This document shows positions 8,754 to 15,559 of a DNA stretch of 20,210 bases, piece after piece. The DNA is from a virus. The stretch spans positions 1 through 20,210 of the IMG/VR virus record IMGVR_UViG_3300037827_000030, one strand, 5' to 3'. Position 1 is the stretch's first letter. Each line of letters opens with the position of its first letter. The translations under genes and the position numbers were made by a program. Under the pieces are notes generated by a model. That model did no database searches. It saw nothing but the letters and a program-made list of their open reading frames with translations, and had not been told where the DNA came from.

Positions 8754-9740
8754 TTAGTTAGGCCTCCAGCCACGGCCAATATTGATATCGCCGTAATTGT
8801 AACCTGTTGATTCTGTTAGAATACTTATCTTCTGCAAATGCAAATCCGGCGGACTCATATACATCAACTTCCTGCGCATTGAATCATATATTTTCTGCGA
8901 TTCAGGATTAAAGAGGATGCCGTATTCCGAGCACATGTAATTTGCGAGAGCATAACGCATATACTCAAGATACGACGAGTCATATCCCGCATTATTTGTC
9001 TGAATAAAGTTATAATTTGATACGTAAGCTTGCGCAACAGCACCAGAGCCACCACCTCCTGTAATTGTCACGCTTGGCGTACTTACAAAATTCCCTCCTG
9101 CATTAACTAGGTTAATAGCAGCAATCCCCCCACCACGAATAACAGCATAAGCTTCAACTCCTGTTCCTCCCCCTCCTGAAACGGTTACAGTAGGTATAGA
9201 GGTATAATTTAATCCTGGATTCGTTACGACAATATTTTGGACAAACCCTTGTCCTAACGACGATAAGACATTTGTTAAATCTGTTTGCAGAGTAACGTCA
9301 TTTAGAAATAGCTTTGCCATTACCTTTAATGGGTAATTGGCTTGAGGAAGAAAGTAGACACCTAAAGTGCCACCACCTTCACCCCTATTGAAATTCCAAT
9401 TGAAAGGCAATGTTTGGATGTTATCAACACGACTTGAACCAAAATAAGCGCGTCTACCCGTCTGATCCATGGGGTAACGCACGACATCTATATTGAATGT
9501 CGCAAGCTCTATTTCAGCCACATTAGGCATAAAATAGTATTCTTGGCCACCGACAAGCGGCATTTCAAGATAGGTGTAATAGGGAATTAAATCCGTCTCA
9601 ATCTGTTTAAAATCGAGTAACGCATTCAATAGCATTAATCCATCAGTAATCTGGTCACCCGTAACTACTTGAAGATTACGGGCAACTATACCTGACAAAT
9701 ACCAAGAGCGCGTAATTAAAGTTTGGGCAGTGTATGCCAT
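8754..9740 (-). CDS. P22 gp4-like head completion / portal adaptor protein with inserted Gly-rich repeats
   Basis: Residues 1-165 (AQTLITRSWYLSGIV, ITDGLMLLNALLDF) and 250-300 (LEYMRYALANYMCSEYGI, YDSMRRKLMYM) match the layout of P22 gp4-type adaptors that bind under the portal ring. The protein has 328 residues against 166 in P22 gp4. Part of the excess is two tandem beta-type repeats at residues 172-201 and 211-240, each with a YTSIPTVTVSGGGG-like core, offset by 39 residues. This repeat is common in phage surface proteins. The gene follows the decoration-like gene and precedes the HNH insertion. A hairpin abuts its AAGGAG site. P22 gp4 has been reported to have cell-wall hydrolase activity; I see no evidence for or against it here. 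Confidence 0.7.
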   Translation of the reverse strand: MAYTAQTLITRSWYLSGIVARNLQVVTGDQITDGLMLLNALLDFKQIETDLIPYYTYLEMPLVGGQEYYFMPNVAEIELATFNIDVVRYPMDQTGRRAYFGSSRVDNIQTLPFNWNFNRGEGGGTLGVYFLPQANYPLKVMAKLFLNDVTLQTDLTNVLSSLGQGFVQNIVVTNPGLNYTSIPTVTVSGGGGTGVEAYAVIRGGGIAAINLVNAGGNFVSTPSVTITGGGGSGAVAQAYVSNYNFIQTNNAGYDSSYLEYMRYALANYMCSEYGILFNPESQKIYDSMRRKLMYMSPPDLHLQKISILTESTGYNYGDINIGRGWRPN

Positions 9741-9754
9741 ATTACACGCTCCTT

Positions 9755-9770
9755 GTTAGATTATACTAAC
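9755..9770 (-). promoter_or_regulatory. Hairpin abutting the SD of the gp4-like gene
   Basis: GTTAG / CTAAC arms enclose TATAAT. The stop codon of the upstream gene lies inside the hairpin. The AAGGAGC Shine-Dalgarno begins at the next base, and ATG follows after 8 bases. Confidence 0.4.
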
Positions 9771-10621
9771 GCAGGGTAAGCACTATTAGAAACACCTGCC
9801 CATGCTGCAACTGAAACGGTGACTGCATCCGCACTAGAAGTTAATTTATAATCAATCTCTGGTTTAGATGACCCGACACCTGCTATCACTTGGATATATT
9901 GCGTTTGAGCGAAACCCGCAGTAACACCCGTAATAGTTGCAAGATTCGCCGTAGCAGTAGAACCTGTTGGTCTAAATTGAACAACATCACCAACTGCCGC
10001 AGGCGTAAATACAACTAGCAATGTCACAATCGTATTTTGCAATGTCGTTGTAGGCATAGCACTACTGGTTGTTAAATCCATTGCTGCGAATGTTGCGGAT
10101 GTTCCACCTGTTAAGACTGCAATTGCAGGAGAGTTATAATACTGTAATAATCCAGCAATATTTTGTGGCTTAGATGTAGAATACACAAAATGACTAGAAC
10201 TATCTGTTGCCATGAAACCAATCAAACGATAGGAATCATAACCAGATGGCATGATAGGCCCGGGGTAATTGCTTGTTAAACTAATCACAGCAGCAGTGTT
10301 ATTATAATTGCGAGAATCACCAATTAAATAAACCGCATATTGTGTACTAGCTGCAATTGTGCCTGTATCAAGACCATTAACACCATTAACAGCCGAGTTG
10401 ATCAATAATCCTGGTTGATATCCCGCAACTAACAATGCTGGGTTATCAATACCAAAATAGTTCTGTAATCCTACAACCATATCAATTGAGTTAGTCGAAT
10501 CACGAGCTGCGCCAGGCGATACTGCAAGTAATGTAGTTGAGGCGGGTGAAATGCTTAAACCAGATGTATATAATCGAGGTAAAGCGTAAATTGCTTCATT
10601 TTGGATCTGTGGTATAGCCAT
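9761..10621 (-). CDS. Head decoration or fibre-like virion protein
   Basis: A 286-aa Ala/Thr/Ser/Gly-rich, beta-type protein. Residues about 20-75 contain LAVSPGAARDSTNSIDM, and residues about 90-160 contain a GLDTGTIAASTQYAVYLIGD... MPSGYDSYRLIGFM pattern. That pattern ('GLDTG.......Y.VY.I........MP.GY..+R.IG') is well known in phage head-fibre and tail-fibre proteins. The C-terminal half is a beta-rich domain. It lies directly after the coat gene, a usual place for a decoration protein. A short palindromic hairpin abuts its SD (AGGA), which stands 8 bases from the ATG. Whether it sits on the head or the tail cannot be read from sequence. Confidence 0.65.
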   Translation of the reverse strand: MAIPQIQNEAIYALPRLYTSGLSISPASTTLLAVSPGAARDSTNSIDMVVGLQNYFGIDNPALLVAGYQPGLLINSAVNGVNGLDTGTIAASTQYAVYLIGDSRNYNNTAAVISLTSNYPGPIMPSGYDSYRLIGFMATDSSSHFVYSTSKPQNIAGLLQYYNSPAIAVLTGGTSATFAAMDLTTSSAMPTTTLQNTIVTLLVVFTPAAVGDVVQFRPTGSTATANLATITGVTAGFAQTQYIQVIAGVGSSKPEIDYKLTSSADAVTVSVAAWAGVSNSAYPALV

Positions 10622-10633
10622 AATATGTATCCT

Positions 10634-10647
10634 CTTAATCCATTAAG
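10634..10647 (-). promoter_or_regulatory. Hairpin abutting the SD of the decoration-like gene
   Basis: CTTAAT / ATTAAG arms with a two-base loop end exactly where the AGGA Shine-Dalgarno begins (10630-10633). The ATG is 8 bases further. The spacing is the same as for the coat gene. Confidence 0.4.
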
Positions 10648-10683
10648 TAAAATAGGGATAGACGACACTACCCCCAATTCTTT

Positions 10684-12000
10684 CTAGCCTTGTGACAGCG
10701 GAATCATAAAGCGCATGGAATACTCAGGAACAATCACGGAACCGTGTGTTTCATCGTAAATCATACCTGTTTGATTCTGTCCAAATAACGAACCATAAGT
10801 GAGGCGTAATGATGCGCCTGTCTCTGGATCATATTCATTTGCAGTGTCATATGGGCTTTGCTCTGGTAATTGTGGCATAGCCATAAACAATGCTTCACCG
10901 CCCAAAATACCGCCGCAGCGATGTGAAGGGTAAGTCAATAATTGCATACCAGTCGCAATAGGATTATTTAGATTTTGATTAGCGCCGCCAGCCCAGTTAA
11001 GAGCAGGAGTAATACTAATCGTGACATTGCCAGATCCATTTGCAGCTGCATTTGCGGTAGCTCGAACTTGCACAGGGTTAGCCGATGGACTATGCCCAAT
11101 GAAAGTTAGGTAGCGCATATTAGGTTGTCCAGAAACACCATCTTTGAACTGGAATAAATCGCCAGCAAATACGGCATTCGCATCTGATGCCGTTGCACCG
11201 CTCAATGTAATTTGTGTAACGTTTTGACCAGTGGGATCGTTAGTACTGATTACTGTGAGTGTTTGTGCATTCACGCCTGTATCACCAGATACGTGAATTG
11301 GCATCAAGTTGGATTGATAGTATTTAACTAATGGGGTTCCGAAATCACCTACTTCCCAAGACATAGCGATATCATCGTTACGATTTGGAACGAATTGATT
11401 TAAACCATTGCCAACGATTGCAGGGATAACAGTATCAGGCAGATAAATCTTCATGCCTTCCGCAACAGCGCCATAGTTTTTAAACAACATCACAGCTTGC
11501 GCTAATTGTTGATAAGAGCTAATAGCAGTGGAACCATCACCAAAGAAACGATATGGGCCTGAGAAGGTATTAGTTGTACCATCTAACTGACTGGTGACGC
11601 CTGAATCCCAGTTTAATGCAATGTTTGATTCAACCAAGTTTGCAAGTTCAGCAATAGCAGACTTACCAAACACACGCATGTAATCCTCTTCACCTTTTTC
11701 CAAGTTAAAGATGCGTTGTTGTGAGGTAACAGCAAAGCTAGTGTTGTTTGCTTGGTCGCAGACAAGCTGCAATACACGTTGAACAGCAGGTTCAAATGCG
11801 GCAACTAATCCTGCGGTTGTGGTAAAACGAGGGGGCAAGTCAAATGTAACAGTTGATCCTAAGTTTGCCTGAATTTCATCGAAGTCTTTGAACCTCGTAT
11901 TAGCCGTGCTAATATGCGCACAAAGGTTTAATAACAAGCCCAAAGACGATCTTTGGTATGTTTGAACTTGTTGTAAAATATTATTGGGAAATACAGCCAT
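10684..12000 (-). CDS. Major capsid (coat) protein, P22 coat-like
   Basis: A 438-aa protein, close to the 430 aa of P22 coat. It follows a scaffold-type gene as in P22. Residues 1-240 are mixed helix and strand (a long helix near 112-130, FGKSAIAELANLVESNIALNW). Residues about 243-335 form a beta-rich, Ala/Ser/Thr-rich segment (TLTVISTND, ITLSGATASDANAVFAGDLFQFKDG, VTISITPAL) at the place where P22 coat carries its insertion domain. The last hundred residues return to the core fold and end in VPEYSMRFMIPLSQG. The family call rests on length, domain order and gene order. The start has AGGAG at 8 bases, directly preceded by a 6-bp hairpin, which may tune high expression. Confidence 0.8.
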   Translation of the reverse strand: MAVFPNNILQQVQTYQRSSLGLLLNLCAHISTANTRFKDFDEIQANLGSTVTFDLPPRFTTTAGLVAAFEPAVQRVLQLVCDQANNTSFAVTSQQRIFNLEKGEEDYMRVFGKSAIAELANLVESNIALNWDSGVTSQLDGTTNTFSGPYRFFGDGSTAISSYQQLAQAVMLFKNYGAVAEGMKIYLPDTVIPAIVGNGLNQFVPNRNDDIAMSWEVGDFGTPLVKYYQSNLMPIHVSGDTGVNAQTLTVISTNDPTGQNVTQITLSGATASDANAVFAGDLFQFKDGVSGQPNMRYLTFIGHSPSANPVQVRATANAAANGSGNVTISITPALNWAGGANQNLNNPIATGMQLLTYPSHRCGGILGGEALFMAMPQLPEQSPYDTANEYDPETGASLRLTYGSLFGQNQTGMIYDETHGSVIVPEYSMRFMIPLSQG

Positions 12001-12013
12001 TGTTAATACTCCT

Positions 12014-12035
12014 AACTATCAGTCCATGAATAGTT
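12014..12035 (-). promoter_or_regulatory. Hairpin abutting the SD of the coat gene
   Basis: AACTAT / ATAGTT arms with a 10-base loop end at the base before AGGAG (12009-12013). This could keep the ribosome site open or protect the 5' end of a processed coat messenger. Confidence 0.4.
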
Positions 12036-12066
12036 CGGATAACAATTTGCTATGTGACGTTAGAGA

Positions 12067-12849
12067 CTAGACTTTCCATTTAGCCCTATAATCCTTTACG
12101 CCCATAACACCATTATCCGTTCCAGTGTTAGAAGGACGCATACGACTGAGTGGCTCATTAGGAATTCGGGTCTTTGATGCTGTCTCATTATCTTTTAAAG
12201 ATTGAGACATCCGCTGCGCTTGCCGGATTGCATCTTTCGGTGATATGTAGGCAAGGTTTTCAAGCGTTGCCATTTTCCCGCGATCTTTCCCTAGCTCATA
12301 GAGCATGTCATGTGAGTTATCAACGTGTTCTGCTAATAACTGTACGACATTAGGAAATCTTGCGTACTCAATATCACCTGTGACAGCTTCAAAATCAGAG
12401 TATTTTTCTTTTCCTGGAGCGACTTTATTCCAGAAGTTTTGCACGACTTTTTGCGCTGATTCTGCTTCGTAGCGTTTTTGAGCTTCCTCATAGCGCTGAT
12501 CAGAAAAGCGTTGTGCCTCTTCTGCGGCCAGTCGTCTGATTTCCTGTTCGGAATTGAATTGGTTTTGCGGCTGAATGGATTGCTGCTGTGTGGGCTGCTC
12601 TCCATATTTTTGTTGAACATAGTGGGGCTGCTCTGATTGCTGCCGTCTATATTCCTCAATTGCCCTAGCCTTTTCACGTCCGACTAGTGAATTAACTTCT
12701 GACTGTTTAAAAGTCTTTTCTTCGCGTGGGCTTTCCTGTGGCGAAGGTGCGCTTTGTGGCGCAGAGCTTGTTGGGGCCGATTGCGAAGATACTACTCCAG
12801 GACTAGGCGATACACCTTGATCCTGGCTCATTCCTTGAGCTTCATTCAT
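12067..12849 (-). CDS. Scaffolding protein
   Basis: A 260-aa, strongly charged, mostly helical protein. Residues 1-45 are a Ser/Pro/Gln-rich disordered stretch. Residues about 46-150 are Glu/Arg/Gln-rich helices with coiled-coil character (FKQSEVNSLVGREKARAIEEYRR, IRRLAAEEAQRFSDQRYEEAQKRYE). Residues about 150-220 form a helical middle part. The end is basic (VKDYRAKWKV), comparable to the positively charged C-terminal helix-turn-helix by which P22 scaffold binds coat. It precedes the coat gene, the standard portal-scaffold-coat order. Its job would be to direct procapsid assembly and then leave. The SD (AGGA) lies in the loop of a small stem, described separately. Confidence 0.8.
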   Translation of the reverse strand: MNEAQGMSQDQGVSPSPGVVSSQSAPTSSAPQSAPSPQESPREEKTFKQSEVNSLVGREKARAIEEYRRQQSEQPHYVQQKYGEQPTQQQSIQPQNQFNSEQEIRRLAAEEAQRFSDQRYEEAQKRYEAESAQKVVQNFWNKVAPGKEKYSDFEAVTGDIEYARFPNVVQLLAEHVDNSHDMLYELGKDRGKMATLENLAYISPKDAIRQAQRMSQSLKDNETASKTRIPNEPLSRMRPSNTGTDNGVMGVKDYRAKWKV

Positions 12850-12851
12850 TT

Positions 12852-12863
12852 GCTATCCTTAGC
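12852..12863 (-). promoter_or_regulatory. SD-in-loop hairpin of the scaffold gene
   Basis: GCTA-AGGA-TAGC on the minus strand puts the Shine-Dalgarno AGGA in the tetraloop of a 4-bp stem, a few bases before the scaffold ATG. The same design, with a longer stem, occurs at the portal gene. Confidence 0.35.
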
Positions 12864-12876
12864 TATTTACCCTGCA

Positions 12877-12960
12877 ACGGTGATGCAACCCTCGCTATAC
12901 GCACGAGTCTCGGACTATTAACCGCGTCACCGTAATGCCCCGCTATACGCACGGGTCTCG
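12877..12960 (-). promoter_or_regulatory. GC-rich double-hairpin leader before the scaffold gene
   Basis: Two 22-bp direct repeats (12891-12912 and 12939-12960, period 48 bp) differ at only two bases. Each forms a 4-bp stem closing the same 9-base loop TGCGTATAG. The stems are CCCG/CGGG in the upstream copy and CTCG/CGAG in the other, so the two differences are the two partners of one base pair (C-G to T-A). ACGGTGA (minus, 12933-12927) is complementary to TCACCGT (minus, 12883-12877) and would enclose the second hairpin. The region is clearly richer in GC than its surroundings and lies in the 133-base gap ahead of the scaffold gene. No U-run follows, so it is not a simple terminator. Confidence 0.6.
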
Positions 12961-12982
12961 ATAGGTGAAGTTGACGCATATC

Positions 12983-13480
12983 CTATGCAATCATCTTCAA
13001 TATATATTTCATCATAGGTATTGACTTTTCAAATGTCAATAGGTTCACGCAATTTATATAAAATATTTTTCCATAAAAATCTGAGCAAGCAATTTCTTTT
13101 TGCAGCTTTTCAGACGCATAAACAGGATCAACATCAATCTGATCGCAATACCAACAAAAATTAGGATTTTGATCTGTTAGAAACTGTCTGGCATAATAGG
13201 ATTTTTCATCAATAAAGTTTGAATAGATATCCATAACTCTATAAATTTTTGCCAATAAATCGATTAGTAAAAAGCTAATTTTATATTGATTATCGCCTGC
13301 ATATGGATAAGATTTACATACAACAATGAATGCATTGCGTAACTTTCGTTTTCTTGTTTTACGCCTTTCTAAAGTAAATTTATCAGTAGGACAAGGCTTA
13401 CAACTTGCTACCGCCTCATCAAAAGCATCGCTAATAACACGAGCAAAAATAGACTTACAGCCTGCAATATTATCTTGCAT
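12983..13480 (-). CDS. Unrecognised 165-aa protein between fibre and scaffold genes
   Basis: I do not recognise this protein. Residues 1-60 are mixed, with a CKPCP pair and a very basic patch (ERRKTRKRKLRNAF, residues about 38-51). The middle is hydrophobic and helical (ISFLLIDLLAKIYRVMDIY). A CWYCDQIDVDP segment near residues 109-119 gives a second Cys-x2-Cys, so a metal site is possible. The C-terminus is helical (KSIPMMKYILKMIA). A good AAGGA site lies 7 bases before the ATG. The gene interrupts the usual portal-scaffold-coat order, and its base use looks more AT-rich than that of the neighbouring virion genes. It may be a later insertion. Confidence 0.6.
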   Translation of the reverse strand: MQDNIAGCKSIFARVISDAFDEAVASCKPCPTDKFTLERRKTRKRKLRNAFIVVCKSYPYAGDNQYKISFLLIDLLAKIYRVMDIYSNFIDEKSYYARQFLTDQNPNFCWYCDQIDVDPVYASEKLQKEIACSDFYGKIFYINCVNLLTFEKSIPMMKYILKMIA

Positions 13481-13500
13481 TCATTCATCCTTAAATTTTA

Positions 13501-13519
13501 GGCCAGCATTCAACTGGCC
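13501..13519 (-). terminator. Terminator-like hairpin after the fibre gene
   Basis: GGCCAG / CTGGCC arms (6 bp, GC-rich) with a 7-base loop lie 8 bases beyond the stop of the gene at 13527. On the minus strand TAAAATTTAA follows. It is a weak terminator or attenuator, or a hairpin serving the SD of the next gene 8 bases further. Confidence 0.4.
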
Positions 13520-13526
13520 CATGTTT

Positions 13527-14552
13527 TTATACAGTAGCTGTTAGAACTTGATAAACTAATGTAATAACGACATTGGTTCCAGTACCACCCGTATAATCGC
13601 CTGTAGCATTACTAAATGTGATAGGCAAGTTTGAAGTCCCAGTCCATGCAGTGCTTGCAGCTGGCCCCAAGGTTCTAACTTGGCTTGCCGCAGCCGTAAT
13701 ATCACCCGCCACCAATCCTGCCCCAGTGGCTAGTGTTCCTGCGCCATGCGCTGTTGTGCCATATTGAATGATAGGGGCTGTTCCTGTTGCATAAGCCGTA
13801 TGTCCTGTACTTGCCGTGTACACAGCCGCGGAAATAATTTGAATCATTTTAGTCGCACCAGGTGCTGCAATTAATGTCAAAGGCGTGTCATATGCTGTTA
13901 CCATTTGAGTAGGTGTTAAAGTAACTGAAACCTGATTAATAGTGCCTGTTTGTGTAATCAATGCAGAGACAGATGCTGCTGTAATACCAGAATCAGCTAA
14001 CGTACCATTCACATCACTAAACTTAGGCAAATCACCCGTTGTAACAGCGCCTGGCGACATAACAACAAAAGCTTGAGATGCAGCAGAGGGTGCTGCACCT
14101 GAATCTTGAATTGTTTTATTAGTGCTATTTACTGTAACAAAATCACCGGCTGTTGCTGTTCCATGAAACAAAGGTGAAACGGTATCTGTTCCATTTGAGA
14201 AGGCAACACTTGAGTCTTTAATCTGGCCAGTTGTGCCATTGAATATAGCAATATCACCTGAAACAACAGGCAGTAAAACATCGCCCGTACTTACAGTTGC
14301 AGCAAGGGTTATGACACCATTGCTAATAGAAACTGTAAAAAATGCAAAGGTACCTTTATTTGTATTAATATTATACGAATATGTAATACCTAACACATCA
14401 GATGAAAATATAGGATTAACAGCAAGATCAATAGCATTTAGATAACCGGCTGCCGTGACTGTAGCAAGACTATCTGTTGTAACCATATATTTAATAGCGC
14501 CTAAAACGCCGACTTGTCCTGGAAGGACAGATGGAGCTTGAACAATACCCAT
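13527..14552 (-). CDS. Repeat-containing fibre / decoration protein
   Basis: A 341-aa, Thr/Ala/Gly/Ser-rich beta-type protein. Three copies of a motif 'G-D-x(2)-[FV/K]...G/K-x-[IL]-x-D-S' begin at G99, G136 and G173, exactly 37 residues apart (GDIAIFNGTTGQIKDSS, GDFVTVNSTNKTIQDSG, GDLPKFSDVNGTLADSG). This repeat is common in phage fibres and capsid-surface proteins. The C-terminal domain (residues about 200-341) is a beta sandwich-like stretch rich in Gly/Thr. Placed upstream of the scaffold, it is more likely a head-surface or collar protein than the main tail fibre. AAGGA lies about 7 bases before the ATG, and two hairpins occupy the leader. Confidence 0.65.
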   Translation of the reverse strand: MGIVQAPSVLPGQVGVLGAIKYMVTTDSLATVTAAGYLNAIDLAVNPIFSSDVLGITYSYNINTNKGTFAFFTVSISNGVITLAATVSTGDVLLPVVSGDIAIFNGTTGQIKDSSVAFSNGTDTVSPLFHGTATAGDFVTVNSTNKTIQDSGAAPSAASQAFVVMSPGAVTTGDLPKFSDVNGTLADSGITAASVSALITQTGTINQVSVTLTPTQMVTAYDTPLTLIAAPGATKMIQIISAAVYTASTGHTAYATGTAPIIQYGTTAHGAGTLATGAGLVAGDITAAASQVRTLGPAASTAWTGTSNLPITFSNATGDYTGGTGTNVVITLVYQVLTATV

Positions 14553-14572
14553 ATTAATTCCTTTTAATAAAT

Positions 14573-14624
14573 AGTTAAAATCCGTTTAACTTTATCGCTG
14601 ATTTGCTATGCTGGTTCAGCGATA
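14573..14624 (-). promoter_or_regulatory. Two tandem hairpins in the leader of the fibre/decoration gene
   Basis: The first in transcription order pairs TATCGCTGA with TCAGCGATA (14616-14624 with 14593-14601; 9 perfect bp, 14-base loop). The second pairs AGTTAAA with TTTAACT (14585-14591 with 14573-14579; loop of 5). They nearly touch and lie in a 113-base gap. No clear U-run follows. They could be RNA-processing or attenuation elements, or operator half-sites. Confidence 0.45.
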
Positions 14625-14665
14625 GAAACCTCTATTCAATATAAGCCGATAGGCAAATATCTATT

Positions 14666-14854
14666 TTAGGCGCGTCTAGGTGTCATTGATCCACCAGCGC
14701 GTTTCCATTCAGCATGGCCTTTACCCGTCATTTTACCATGCTCGCCAACACGTCCGCCCTCACCTTTTCGCTGAATAACTCGTGAGATACCTTCCTGATG
14801 GCTATCTTTAACCATCCGATTATCCATCATCTTACTTTTCATTTTGTGTTCCAT
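14666..14854 (-). CDS. Small basic Gly/Lys-rich protein, 62 aa
   Basis: A very basic protein with many Met, Lys, Arg, Gly and His (ISRVIQRKGEGGRVGEHGK, then HAEWKRAGGSMTPRRA). The 'GGRVGEHGKMTGKGHAEWKRAGGS' type of tail resembles short phage proteins encoded near portal and scaffold genes, whose role I do not know. The start at 14854 has a strong GGAGG site 7 bases upstream and overlaps the end of the previous gene by 23 bases. Nucleic-acid binding in the virion or during packaging would fit its charge. Confidence 0.7.
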   Translation of the reverse strand: MEHKMKSKMMDNRMVKDSHQEGISRVIQRKGEGGRVGEHGKMTGKGHAEWKRAGGSMTPRRA

Positions 14855-15368
14855 TGTCGATCCTCCGTGAAATAGACTTATTAAGCCACATAGCGGCTTC
14901 CTCTAAGCGCTCAATTCCTTTTGAACGCTCTTTGTTTTCTTGAATATTATCTAAAAGCCATTTGTACAATTCATACAAAGCATCTTTGATATGTCTTATA
15001 TCATCGCGCCTTTTGGCATCGACTGCAATGAACTCGAATGGATTTTCTATTTTTTCTGTTTTTGGTTTAATCCAAAGATCATTTTCTATGACAATATTAG
15101 TTATTAATTTTTCTGTTTTTTCTATTCTATCGAAGCACTTTTTAATGCCTTCTTGGGTGTGATTTATAGTATTTTCATGTGCATTAAGTTGTTGGCTTAC
15201 AACTTCTAAATCACTATTTATTTTTATTCTAAAATTCTGTATTTCTGCAAAGGTAGGTGAGGTTGTTGTGCTAAATGTACCATAACATCTAGATTCTCTA
15301 CCATTAGGATAGGCACTACACTTTCCACCCAGCAAACAAAGACAAGATCTAGATGAATGATGACTCAT
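14832..15368 (-). CDS. Acb2/Tad1-hairpin-domain-like protein (candidate anti-CBASS/anti-Thoeris sponge) with N-terminal extension
   Basis: Residues about 120-168 run RRDDIRHIKDALYELYKWL, then ERSKGIERLEEAAMW and LNKSISR. The signature 'E-[KR]-S-x-[AG]-[IL]-x-[KR]-L-E-E-A-x-M-W-x-N-x-x-I-x-R' is the one I know from the phage Acb2/Tad1 hairpin family (formerly a DUF; T4 Vs.4-type). Proven members bind cyclic di- and trinucleotides of CBASS, or the gcADPR signal of Thoeris. The usual members are roughly 70-120 aa. This one has 178 aa, with a Cys-rich N-terminus (C9, C11, C17, C28) and a predicted coiled coil (residues about 40-95). The gene sits in a tight small-gene cluster (ATGA overlap upstream, 23-base overlap downstream). 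Ligand binding is inferred from one motif; a structural role cannot be excluded. Confidence 0.55.
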   Translation of the reverse strand: MSHHSSRSCLCLLGGKCSAYPNGRESRCYGTFSTTTSPTFAEIQNFRIKINSDLEVVSQQLNAHENTINHTQEGIKKCFDRIEKTEKLITNIVIENDLWIKPKTEKIENPFEFIAVDAKRRDDIRHIKDALYELYKWLLDNIQENKERSKGIERLEEAAMWLNKSISRRIDNGTQNEK

Positions 15369-15559
15369 AATACTCTTCCCATCGTTATATTTGTTAATGC
15401 TCGCACATCAGGATTTGCAAATGTCCAAACTTCCCCTGTTTCATCAATTGCAACTGTCCACATTAAATGATGCTCTGCGCCATAATCCAGAACTAACCAA
15501 GCAAGTCCTGCACCTTTTGGAGTCATCATAGGAATAGGAGGATTTAATTGTAATATCAT
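15365..15559 (-). CDS. Small conserved phage protein, 64 aa
   Basis: Its sequence has the pattern LNPPIPMMTPKGAGLAW, LDYGAEHHLMWTVAID, GEVWTFANPDVRA and NITMGR. I recall this pattern from small phage proteins often encoded next to Acb2/Tad1-type genes, but no function is known to me. It looks like a compact beta barrel of SH3 size with conserved Gly, His and Trp. It is joined by ATGA overlaps to both neighbours (15556-15559 and 15365-15368), so the three products are probably made together. Confidence 0.7.
   Translation of the reverse strand: MILQLNPPIPMMTPKGAGLAWLVLDYGAEHHLMWTVAIDETGEVWTFANPDVRALTNITMGRVL

Noticed and set aside
12333-12677. 114-codon minus-strand frame inside the scaffold gene
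   Set aside because: Out-of-frame shadow of the charged scaffold sequence with no start signal.
12877-12960. The GC-rich hairpin region as a tRNA or rho-independent terminator
   Set aside because: No acceptor or T-arm pattern can be drawn, and no U-run follows either hairpin on either strand.
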